From Persephonella sp. (lineage in GTDB: Bacteria > Aquificota > Aquificia > Aquificales > Hydrogenothermaceae), in the NCBI GenBank assembly GCA_027081375.1, contig JALWKR010000270.1, positions 1-10,392 on the forward strand: DNA of 10,392 nt, read 5' to 3'. Under the pieces are notes generated by a model. That model saw only the letters and a list, made by a program, of their open reading frames with translations. It did no database searches and was not told the DNA's origin. Positions 1 through 6,475 of this stretch are shown here, one piece after another. Made by a program: the position numbers and the translations under genes. Position 1 is the stretch's first letter; each line of letters opens with the position of its first letter.

Positions 1-975
1 TTCTAAAACCATCTCAGGAGTTATCCTTTTCATACATTCAAAAGTTCCTGTTGGGCATTTGTGGTGTCCGTGAAGTCCACATGGACGACATTCTAGATTT
101 TCTACTTCAACAACTGTGCCGTTTCTATAAGGATAAAAACCAAAATCCTTAACTGTAGGACCGTATATATCAACAACAGGAACTTTGAAAGATACTGCCA
201 TATGAACAGGGGCAGAATCGTTTGATATAAGAGCTTTTGCATGTTTTACAACGGAAAAACTCTCTCTCAAAGTTGTCTTACCAATGAGATTTATAACCTC
301 TGTATCAAGTTTTTCCTGTATCTGTTTTCCATACTCAATATCTTCTTTTCCACCAAATAAAACAACATTTTCTTTTTTGGAAAGTTCATTAATAAGGTCA
401 ACAAAACCTTCAACAGTCCATCTTTTTGTTTCCCATTTTGACCCTGGAGCAATAAGAATATAATCCTTATCTTTAAGTTCAAACTTTTTGTAAGCTTCGT
501 CTTCTTCAGGTGTTAAAAAAATATGAGGTTCCTTTACTATCTTTTCCTCTCTATACTCATTAAGAAGTTTCAGTAGAGATAGATTTCTATCAATCTCATG
601 GGTTCCATCAAATCTATGTTTTGCTCTTTTTGTGTATAAAAAAGAAAATCCTGCCTTATCAAATCCTATTCTTTCAGGTATACCTGAGAGAAAAAGAGAG
701 TAAGAAGCTCTGTGAGACCTGTGGGGAGATATAGCCAAGGAATATTTTTCATTTCTAAGTTTTTTTATCAAGGAAAATGTTGAATCCTTCTTCTTGTCAA
801 AAACAATAATGTTGTCAATATAAGGATTTTCTTTTAAAACATCTTTACCAAAAGGCTTGGTAATAATATCTAACTGGCTCTCAGGGAATAGATTTTTTAA
901 AGAAGCTATTAATGGAGTTGTTAAAATCAGATCTCCTAAAAATGCTGTCTGCCATACAATTATCTTTTTCATCAT
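1..975 (-). CDS. waaF: ADP-heptose:LPS heptosyltransferase (GT9 family, WaaF-like), C-terminus off the window
   Basis: Glycosyltransferase family 9 enzyme that would transfer ADP-heptose onto the inner core of lipopolysaccharide at the cytoplasmic face of the inner membrane. 325 codons are visible and the frame is open to the left edge, so the C-terminus is missing. The N-terminus has the GT9 pattern with LGDLILTTP near residues 14-22. The donor-binding half shows PGSKWETKRW (177-186) and NDSAPVH (252-258), the family's NDSGPMH-type motif. Four cysteines (C296, C299, C307, C314-M) match the C-x-x-C...CP...CM tail of WaaF-type proteins. Start: the cobO stop and this ATG form TGATG (1-nt overlap), so translational coupling is likely. 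A second ATG follows immediately at 972, and AAAGGGA lies about 10 nt upstream. Family assignment is firm. WaaF rather than another heptosyltransferase is likely but not proven. Confidence 0.85.
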   Translation of the reverse strand, partial: MMKKIIVWQTAFLGDLILTTPLIASLKNLFPESQLDIITKPFGKDVLKENPYIDNIIVFDKKKDSTFSLIKKLRNEKYSLAISPHRSHRASYSLFLSGIPERIGFDKAGFSFLYTKRAKHRFDGTHEIDRNLSLLKLLNEYREEKIVKEPHIFLTPEEDEAYKKFELKDKDYILIAPGSKWETKRWTVEGFVDLINELSKKENVVLFGGKEDIEYGKQIQEKLDTEVINLIGKTTLRESFSVVKHAKALISNDSAPVHMAVSFKVPVVDIYGPTVKDFGFYPYRNGTVVEVENLECRPCGLHGHHKCPTGTFECMKRITPEMVLE

Positions 976-1529
976 CAAAAATCGATCCCTTTTACAGCTT
1001 TTTTTCCTTCCTTATAGTAATGTTTTATTTCTCTCATCTCAGTTATAAGGTCAGCTATTTCCATAATACTATCAGGACAATTCCTTCCTGTAATTATAAA
1101 GTGGATATCTTCTTTGTATTTTTTTAGTATATTTAGAATATCTTTTTCCTTTAAAAGACCATAATTTAAGGAAACACAAAGCTCATCTAGGATTATAAGA
1201 TGATAATACTGATTTTTTAAAGCATTTACTACAAAATCAAAACCATCTTGAGCAAGTTGAAAATCTATATCAGATAGAGGTTTTACTTCAAACTTTTTAG
1301 CTTCTGGGTTTTTTTCTAAATACTCTTTGGGAAGGTAAAAACCTTCCCTTCCAAAACTTTCTATATCAAAATTTTCAAGTTTTTGAATAACGTAGTATTC
1401 TGAAGTCCTCTCTTTAACTTTCATAAATTGAACCATAAGAACCTTTTTCCCAGCACCAACAGCCCTAATACCAGCCCCTATAGCAGCAGTTGTCTTCCCT
1501 TTACCGTTTCCTGTGTAAATATATATCAT
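975..1529 (-). CDS. cobO: Corrinoid (cob(I)alamin) adenosyltransferase, CobO/BtuR/CobA type
   Basis: Transfers the adenosyl group of ATP to the cobalt of cob(I)alamin or a cob(I)yrinic acid derivative, giving adenosylcobalamin-type cofactors in the cytoplasm. The 184-residue protein matches family length. The P-loop GNGKGKTT is at residues 7-14. LIILDEL (111-117) occupies the Walker-B-like position. The C-terminal block TGRNCPDSI...ADLITEMR.IKHYYKEGKKAVKGIDF matches the conserved family ending, in which EMR, KH and a terminal G-I-[ED]-[FY] are typical. It is the third gene of the minus operon, 17 nt after the hydrolase stop and overlapping the heptosyltransferase start by 1 nt. The only nearby in-frame start is ATG 1529, preceded by a weak GAAAGA. 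No other cobalamin genes are visible, so it may serve salvage or a pathway encoded elsewhere. Confidence 0.93.
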   Translation of the reverse strand: MIYIYTGNGKGKTTAAIGAGIRAVGAGKKVLMVQFMKVKERTSEYYVIQKLENFDIESFGREGFYLPKEYLEKNPEAKKFEVKPLSDIDFQLAQDGFDFVVNALKNQYYHLIILDELCVSLNYGLLKEKDILNILKKYKEDIHFIITGRNCPDSIMEIADLITEMREIKHYYKEGKKAVKGIDF

Positions 1530-1546
1530 TCTTTCATTACTTTTTT

Positions 1547-2305
1547 CTAAAGATTTTCTTTTACAAATGGGATAACTATCTTATTAAACTCTACTGGATT
1601 TTCAAAAGGTGGTAGATGAGCTGAATCTGATATCTCAACAAAGATAGAACCTTTTATTCCATCAGATATACCTTTAACAATCTCTGGAGGAGTTACCTTT
1701 TCATCATCTTTTCCAGCTATAACCAGAGTTGGAACATCTATATCTTTTAAAAGTTCTCTGTTATCAGGTCTTTCTGCCAGTGCTTTTAAAGCTTTTACTA
1801 TTCCTTCTTCTGTAGCCATGTTCATAATACATTTAAGCTCTTCCATCTTTTTACTGTTTTCTTTTGTCTTGGGAGATGTTTGAGCATCTAACATGAATTC
1901 AATAAGAAAATCTTTACCCTCTTTCTTTACTCTTTCTATAGTGGCAAATCTTGCCTTTTTTGCTTCCTCTGTATCAGCTTCAGCTCTTGTTGCTACAAAG
2001 ATAAATCCAGATATTAGCTCCCTATACCTTCTCCAGAGTTCAAACATTATGTATCCACCCATACTGTCTCCAACAGGAATAACCCTTTTGATACCTAAGC
2101 CATTTAATTTTCCCACTATATAATCTGTAAGCTGGGATATAGAATAATCTGAAGGCCAGTTTCTCTCTTCACCAAAACCTGGATAGTCTACTGCCACATA
2201 AGGAATTCCTTCTTTTTCAAATGCCTCAAACTGATACTTGTACATCTCTTTGTTTAATGGAAATGCATGTAGAAATAAAACTGCCACTGGCTGATATACT
2301 CTCAT
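1547..2305 (-). CDS. Alpha/beta-fold hydrolase
   Basis: 252-residue alpha/beta hydrolase of unknown substrate. The oxyanion-side motif LHAFPLN is at residues 12-18 and the strand motif VDYPGFG at 39-45. The nucleophile elbow GDSMGG (79-84) has Ser81. The acidic residue is Asp201 in GKDDEKVTP, and the catalytic His230 lies in DSAHLPPFENP, so the triad is complete. The motif order is that of the BioH/MhpC/proline-iminopeptidase-like group, whose members include carboxylesterases and lactonases. The substrate cannot be read from sequence. There is no signal peptide, so the protein should be cytoplasmic. It lies 12 nt downstream of amzA and 17 nt upstream of cobO, in the same operon. It has by far the best ribosome-binding site of the operon (AGGAGGG 7 to 10 nt before ATG), so it is probably translated at a higher rate than its neighbours. 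Confidence 0.9.
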   Translation of the reverse strand: MRVYQPVAVLFLHAFPLNKEMYKYQFEAFEKEGIPYVAVDYPGFGEERNWPSDYSISQLTDYIVGKLNGLGIKRVIPVGDSMGGYIMFELWRRYRELISGFIFVATRAEADTEEAKKARFATIERVKKEGKDFLIEFMLDAQTSPKTKENSKKMEELKCIMNMATEEGIVKALKALAERPDNRELLKDIDVPTLVIAGKDDEKVTPPEIVKGISDGIKGSIFVEISDSAHLPPFENPVEFNKIVIPFVKENL

Positions 2306-2320
2306 TTCTACCCTCCTTTA
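2306..2320 (-). promoter_or_regulatory. Strong Shine-Dalgarno site of the alpha/beta hydrolase
   Basis: Read on the minus strand, the amzA stop TAA is followed directly by AGGAGGGTAGAA and the hydrolase ATG at 2305. The near-consensus SD fixes the start and begins at the base after the upstream stop codon, which fits terminating ribosomes re-initiating on the next gene. Confidence 0.8.
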
Positions 2321-2860
2321 TTTTATTCCAAGTTCTCTCTTTACCTTCTCATAACAGACTGGGCAAAAATAGTAGCTTTTCCTGTCTGTGTCATATATAG
2401 AGTTTGAAAAGTGCATAACACACTCAGGATTTGGGCAGTGTCCTAAACCAAGAGTATGTCCAATTTCGTGAACAGCTTCTTTTGTTGTTCTGTCTAAGAA
2501 AACAGAATACTCTTCAGGAAGACCATAAAAACTGTTGTGAAGTCTGTATGTAGAGATAACAGCTGTTTTTGTGTAAGGAGAAGCTACTCCAAATACAAAA
2601 TTTAAATCAGGTTCATACAAATCATAGGGAACAATGCCAAGAACAATATCTCCAGTACCTTTCTCACTAAGTAAATCTCTTAAAAAGTAGCTACCTAAAA
2701 ACTGATTTCTTTCAGGATTATATGCTGAAGTAGGCATTTTTTTTGGCATCTTCCAAACTATAGGAAGATAAAATATACTCTCTAACCTTTCCCTTAGAGG
2801 AAGCTTTATTTCTGAAAAATCCTTATCGTAAGGCTGCACAACAATACTTTTATATCTCAT
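2318..2860 (-). CDS. amzA: Archaemetzincin-family zinc metalloprotease
   Basis: Zinc-dependent aminopeptidase-like protease of the metzincin clan. The 180 residues are the usual length for the prokaryotic family. The active site is the extended motif HEIGHTLGLGH at 131-141 (zinc ligands H131, H135, H141; catalytic E132). It is followed by the archaemetzincin signature: C142, C147-V-M149 (the metzincin Met-turn) and F165-C166-x-x-C169. The four cysteines form the second zinc site that is specific to this family. No signal peptide is seen, so the protein should be cytoplasmic. Start ATG 2860 is preceded by TTAGGAAAAA. It is the first gene of the minus operon, with a good promoter candidate about 35 nt upstream of the start. 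Physiological substrates are not established for this family. Members are common in archaea and vertebrates and sparse in bacteria, so transfer from archaea is possible, though codon use looks like its neighbours. Confidence 0.93.
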   Translation of the reverse strand: MRYKSIVVQPYDKDFSEIKLPLRERLESIFYLPIVWKMPKKMPTSAYNPERNQFLGSYFLRDLLSEKGTGDIVLGIVPYDLYEPDLNFVFGVASPYTKTAVISTYRLHNSFYGLPEEYSVFLDRTTKEAVHEIGHTLGLGHCPNPECVMHFSNSIYDTDRKSYYFCPVCYEKVKRELGIK

Positions 2861-2890
2861 TTTTTCCTAAACCAGTATTAGTAATCCTAG

Positions 2891-2896
2891 TATAAT
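2891..2896 (+). promoter_or_regulatory. Possible -10 element of the tkt promoter
   Basis: A perfect TATAAT lies 42 nt before the tkt start. The region 16-18 nt upstream of it has no recognisable -35 box (TAAACC at the 17-nt distance), so this is a weak call. It overlaps the -10 of the opposing amzA promoter, so the two polymerases would compete. Confidence 0.3.
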
Positions 2897-2923
2897 AATA
2901 TTTTTCTAATAAAAATTTTCCAA
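2895..2923 (-). promoter_or_regulatory. Sigma70-type promoter candidate for the amzA-hydrolase-cobO-waaF operon
   Basis: On the minus strand TTGGAA (2923-2918), a 17-nt spacer and TATTAT (2900-2895) give a housekeeping-type promoter. Transcription would start near 2888, leaving a leader of about 28 nt before the amzA ATG. The -35 box overlaps the ribosome-binding region of the divergent tkt gene. Confidence 0.5.
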
Positions 2924-2937
2924 GAGGTGAAAAATCT

Positions 2938-4926
2938 ATGACAAATATAGACAATCTATGCATTAACACTATTAGAGTTCTCTCCCTAGATCAGATCCAA
3001 ACTGCAAAATCAGGACACCCTGGAATGCCTTTAGGTGCTTCTCCAATGGCTTATGTTTTATGGGATAAGTTTTTAAAACACAGCCCAAAAAATCCAAAAT
3101 GGTTTAACAGAGACAGATTTATTCTTTCAGCAGGACACGCTTCAGCTATGCTCTACTCACTTTTATACCTTTACGGATATGACCTTCCTTTAGAAGAGTT
3201 AAAAAGGTTTAGACAGTGGGGAAGCAAAACTCCTGGGCATCCAGAATATGGTTTAACTCCTGGAGTTGAAGCTACAACAGGTCCACTAGGACAGGGATTT
3301 GGAATGGGCGTTGGAATGGCAATAGCTGAGTGCTTTTTAGCTAACTACTTTAACAGAGAAGGTTTTAATATTGTTGATCACTACACATATGCAATTGTTT
3401 CAGACGGAGATTTAATGGAAGGAATATCCTCTGAAGCTGCTGCATTAGCAGGAAGATTAAAGTTAGGAAAACTTATATACCTTTATGATGACAATCATAT
3501 AACAATAGATGGAACTACGGATATAGCCTGGAATGAGGATATTGAACTTAGATTTAAAGCTCACGGCTGGCATGTTATAACTGTTCCAGATGGAGAGGAC
3601 TTAGATGCAATATACGGGGCTATTAAAGCAGCCCAGGATGAAAAAGAAAGACCATCATTAATAAGAATAAGAACTCATATAGGGTGGCACTCTCCTAAAC
3701 AGGATAATCCTGCTGTTCACGGTGCTCCCCTTTCAGAAGAAGAGGAAAGAGAAACAAAAAGAGCTTTAGGTTTTCCTGAGGATAAAAGATTTTATATTCC
3801 AGAAGAAGCTTTAAACCACTGCAGAAAGGCTGTAGAAAAAGGAAAAAAGCTAGAAGAAGAGTGGAACAAAATGTTCCAGGAGTATAAGAAAGCATACCCT
3901 GAACTTGCCAAAGAGTTTGAAATGTTTGTAAATGGAGAACTTCCTGAAGGATGGAAAGAAAGTCTACCTGTATTTACAGATACATCTAAAAAGATAGCAA
4001 CTCGCTCAGCTTCAGGAGAAACAATAAACGCTCTTGCAGATAAACTTCCAAACTTTATTGGTGGTTCAGCAGATCTTGCATCTTCCAACAAGGTTGTGAT
4101 GAAAGGAAAAGGAGACTTTTATTGTGATACTCCAGATGGAAGAAATATCCATTTTGGAATAAGAGAGCATGCTATGGGAGCTGCTGTTAACGGAATGGCT
4201 CTCCACGGTGGAGTAATACCTTTTGGAGCTACTTTCTTTGTTTTCTCAGACTATATGAGAGCATCTGTAAGACTTGCAGCATTAATGAAAACTCACTCCA
4301 TATTTGTATATACCCACGACAGTATCGGTGTTGGAGAAGATGGACCAACTCACCAGCCAATAGAGCATCTTATGAGCTTTAGAGTTATGCCAGATATAAC
4401 AGTTATAAGACCTGCAGATGCAAATGAGACTGTTGAAGCATGGAAGATAGCAATAGAAGAAAAATCTCCAGTAATGCTTGTTTTAACGAGACAAAATGTT
4501 CCTGTACTAGATCCTGAAAAGTATCCAATAAAAGAAGGTGTAAAAAAGGGAGCCTATATCCTTGAGGATGTTGAAAATCCTGATGTTGTTTTAATAGGAA
4601 CAGGTTCAGAAGTTCATGTATGTCTTGAAGCTAAAAAGCTACTTGAAGAAAAAGGTGTAAAAGCAAGAGTAGTCTCAATGCCTTCATGGGAGCTTTTCTT
4701 TAAGCAGTCAAAAGAGTATAGAAAATCTGTTATTCCATCAGATATTCCTAAAGTAGCTGTAGAGGCAGGTTCTTCTCTAGGATGGAAGGAGATAGTAGGA
4801 GAGAACGGAGTAGTTATCGGAATGAACAGATTTGGGGCTTCAGCTCCAGGAAATGTTTTAATGGAAAAATTTGGATTTACACCTGAGCATGTAGCAGAAG
4901 AAACGTTAAAACTTTTAAATAAATAG
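2938..4926 (+). CDS. tkt: Transketolase
   Basis: Thiamine-diphosphate enzyme moving two-carbon ketol units between sugar phosphates in the non-oxidative pentose phosphate pathway (and in the Calvin cycle where present). It is cytoplasmic and dimeric. The 662 residues are full length for a bacterial transketolase. The N-terminal ThDP/pyrophosphate domain has GHPGMPLG (His27), AGHAS (His67), SDGDLMEG (Asp156, Mg ligand region; the usual leading Gly is Ser155) and DDNHITIDG. The middle domain has [19 protein letters not shown] with the catalytic Glu410, and [15 protein letters not shown] with substrate-binding His472. The C-terminal transketolase domain follows from about residue 530. Start ATG 2938 is preceded by AAGAGGTGA at good spacing. 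The gene stands alone, with a divergent promoter region before it and a hairpin just after it. Confidence 0.98.
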   Translation: MTNIDNLCINTIRVLSLDQIQTAKSGHPGMPLGASPMAYVLWDKFLKHSPKNPKWFNRDRFILSAGHASAMLYSLLYLYGYDLPLEELKRFRQWGSKTPGHPEYGLTPGVEATTGPLGQGFGMGVGMAIAECFLANYFNREGFNIVDHYTYAIVSDGDLMEGISSEAAALAGRLKLGKLIYLYDDNHITIDGTTDIAWNEDIELRFKAHGWHVITVPDGEDLDAIYGAIKAAQDEKERPSLIRIRTHIGWHSPKQDNPAVHGAPLSEEEERETKRALGFPEDKRFYIPEEALNHCRKAVEKGKKLEEEWNKMFQEYKKAYPELAKEFEMFVNGELPEGWKESLPVFTDTSKKIATRSASGETINALADKLPNFIGGSADLASSNKVVMKGKGDFYCDTPDGRNIHFGIREHAMGAAVNGMALHGGVIPFGATFFVFSDYMRASVRLAALMKTHSIFVYTHDSIGVGEDGPTHQPIEHLMSFRVMPDITVIRPADANETVEAWKIAIEEKSPVMLVLTRQNVPVLDPEKYPIKEGVKKGAYILEDVENPDVVLIGTGSEVHVCLEAKKLLEEKGVKARVVSMPSWELFFKQSKEYRKSVIPSDIPKVAVEAGSSLGWKEIVGENGVVIGMNRFGASAPGNVLMEKFGFTPEHVAEETLKLLNK

Positions 4927-4927
4927 A

Positions 4928-4954
4928 GGGGAAGAAGCTCTTCCCCATCTTATT
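4928..4954 (+). terminator. Probable terminator hairpin of tkt
   Basis: A perfect 8-bp stem, GGGGAAGA (4928-4935) against TCTTCCCC (4939-4946), with loop AGC, begins 2 nt after the tkt stop. The following tract is only moderately T-rich (ATCTTATT), so termination may be partial. The stem's stability in an AT-rich background argues that it is functional. Confidence 0.6.
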
Positions 4955-4982
4955 GAAAATTTTATAAAAGGGATTATAGATA

Positions 4983-5011
4983 TTGTAAGTCTATGAAAAA
5001 TTTTATATATT
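4983..5011 (+). promoter_or_regulatory. Promoter candidate for the dynamin-like GTPase gene
   Basis: TTGTAA (4983-4988), a 17-nt spacer and TATATT (5006-5011) lie 35 nt before the GTPase start. The rest of the 120-bp gap is AT-rich. It includes two near copies of GAAAATTTTATA (about 4955 and 4995), the second in the promoter spacer. The SD AGAAGGGA is at 5035-5042. Confidence 0.4.
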
Positions 5012-5046
5012 ATTCACATTAAAAATAAACTAATAGAAGGGAACAG

Positions 5047-6456
5047 ATGACACCACAAGAGCGTTACAAAAAATTAAAAGAACACCTTTCAGAAGAAAAC
5101 CCTGTATTAGTTGAAGTAGTTGATGAATACAGGGAACTTGACAACATTGCAAGAAAGATAGGCTTTTTAGACAAAAACCAAACGTACACTGAGTTTATCT
5201 CATGGTGGCCTCTTATCTCAATTCTTGGAACATTTAGTGCAGGAAAATCTAGTTTTATCAATGAGTTTTTAGGTAAAAAGGTTCAGGATACTGGAAATCA
5301 GGCTGTAGACGATAAGTTTACAGTAATATGCTACTCAAAAAATGAAGAAGTTACAACTCTTCCAGGAGTTGCATTAGACGCAGACCCTAGATTTCCATTT
5401 TACAACATCTCAAAAGAGATAGAAAAAATTGACCCTGAAGAGAAAAATATTAACAAATACCTACAGCTGAAAGCTGTAAACAGTGAAAGAATAAAAGGAA
5501 AAGTTCTTATTGACTCTCCAGGATTTGATGCAGACTTTCAAAGGGATGCAGTTCTTAGAATAACAAGACATATTATTGACCTATCAGACCTTGTTTTAAT
5601 ATTCTTTGATGCAAGACATCCAGAACCTGGAGCAATGAGAGATACATTAAACCATCTTGTTGAAGTTGCAAAAAAACATGCTGACTCAGATAAAGTTTTA
5701 TATGTTCTTAACCAGATAGACACTTGTGCAAAGGAAGATAACCTAGAAGATATAATAGGAGCATGGCAGAGAGCTTTATCTCAAAAAGGAATTGTTAGTG
5801 GAAAGTTCTATGCTATATACAATGAATCGTTGGCTAAATTTGATGACCCAGAGGTTGAACAAAGATACAAACAGAAAAAAGATGAAGATTTGGCTGAAAT
5901 TATCTACAAAATGGATAAAGTAACTATCGATAGAGCTTACAGAATTGTTAAAAATGTAGAAACAAAGGTAAAAGAGCTTCAAGAATACATTCCTGAGTTG
6001 AAAGAGTACCTAAATAAATATAAAACAAATGTTCTTATTTCAGACATATTAATGCTTGCTATATTTGGTGGAGCTGGATACTATGCCTCAACATTTGTTG
6101 AAACTCCTGAGTTAAAATATGGAATCTGGGGATTAGCAGCGGTATTATTCTTTGCAGCTCACTTTAGAGTAAGATCATTAATTGCAAACTTTATGGCTAA
6201 GAAGATAGAAAATGTATATGTTAAAAAAGCTTTCCTAAAACAAACAAAATGGTATAAGCCTTACCTTCTAGCAGGATTAGGATTAAGCAGTAAAAGACTT
6301 AGAAAACGTTTTGATAGATTAGTTGAAAGATCAAAAACTCTAATACAGAAACTAAACGATCAGTTTATTACTCTAAGAAGAGAAGAACAAAAAATAAAAG
6401 AACCAGAACTTAAACAACCAAAACAGGTTGATGCACAAGTAGCCTCTGAAGCCTAA
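5047..6456 (+). CDS. Dynamin-superfamily GTPase, EHD/sarcalumenin-like, with hydrophobic hairpin
   Basis: Large GTPase of the dynamin superfamily, probably membrane-associated; its cellular role is not known. The 469 residues contain G1 GTFSAGKSS (61-69), G3 DSPG (156-159) and G4 NQID (222-225, where N-K-x-D is usual). Between G1 and G3, PG-x-AL-x-x-DPR-x-PF (about 105-120) resembles a block I recall from eukaryotic EHD proteins and sarcalumenin. The expected switch-I P-T-T is not seen; the region reads NQAVDDKFT (84-92). Two hydrophobic segments (about 330-350 and 358-373), separated by a short charged loop, look like a membrane hairpin. A basic, helical, coiled-coil-prone tail follows to the end. 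It appears monocistronic: its own promoter candidate, SD AGAAGGGA, and a terminator that overlaps its last codons. GTPase identity is firm. The EHD link rests on motif similarity only. Confidence 0.88.
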   Translation: MTPQERYKKLKEHLSEENPVLVEVVDEYRELDNIARKIGFLDKNQTYTEFISWWPLISILGTFSAGKSSFINEFLGKKVQDTGNQAVDDKFTVICYSKNEEVTTLPGVALDADPRFPFYNISKEIEKIDPEEKNINKYLQLKAVNSERIKGKVLIDSPGFDADFQRDAVLRITRHIIDLSDLVLIFFDARHPEPGAMRDTLNHLVEVAKKHADSDKVLYVLNQIDTCAKEDNLEDIIGAWQRALSQKGIVSGKFYAIYNESLAKFDDPEVEQRYKQKKDEDLAEIIYKMDKVTIDRAYRIVKNVETKVKELQEYIPELKEYLNKYKTNVLISDILMLAIFGGAGYYASTFVETPELKYGIWGLAAVLFFAAHFRVRSLIANFMAKKIENVYVKKAFLKQTKWYKPYLLAGLGLSSKRLRKRFDRLVERSKTLIQKLNDQFITLRREEQKIKEPELKQPKQVDAQVASEA

Positions 6457-6475
6457 TTCAGAGGCTTTTTTATTT
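6441..6475 (+). terminator. Strong rho-independent terminator of the GTPase gene, left arm inside the coding region
   Basis: A perfect 10-bp stem, AGCCTCTGAA (6441-6450) against TTCAGAGGCT (6457-6466), with loop GCCTAA, is followed by TTTTTTATTTT. The left arm encodes the final residues of the GTPase and the stop codon lies in the loop. The T-tract also contains the stop codon of the convergent HNH gene. On the minus strand the hairpin has no downstream T-run, so it should mainly stop plus-strand transcription. Confidence 0.88.

Noticed and set aside
291..482. Open frame of 63 codons on the minus strand
   Set aside because: It lies inside the heptosyltransferase gene on the same strand in another frame, has no ribosome-binding site of note, and has no recognisable domain, whereas the main frame shows clear GT9 motifs.
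857..1127. Two overlapping small plus-strand frames antisense to the waaF-cobO junction
   Set aside because: They are hydrophobic translations of AT-rich antisense DNA with no SD, and they conflict with two well-supported genes.
1893..2123. 76-codon plus-strand frame antisense to the hydrolase
   Set aside because: It is a shadow of the hydrolase gene with no SD or domain; the signal-peptide-like look is an antisense composition effect.
3695..4091. Minus-strand frames of 66 and 99 codons inside tkt
   Set aside because: They are antisense to conserved transketolase coding sequence, and their Leu/Phe/Ser-rich composition is typical of antisense frames.
4955..5010. Near-duplicate GAAAATTTTATA / GAAAAATTTTATAT strings
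   Set aside because: They are short, pure A/T strings in an AT-rich gap, expected by chance; not called as a separate regulatory repeat.
5064..5982. Three minus-strand frames inside the GTPase gene
   Set aside because: They are antisense shadows with no ribosome-binding sites and no motifs.
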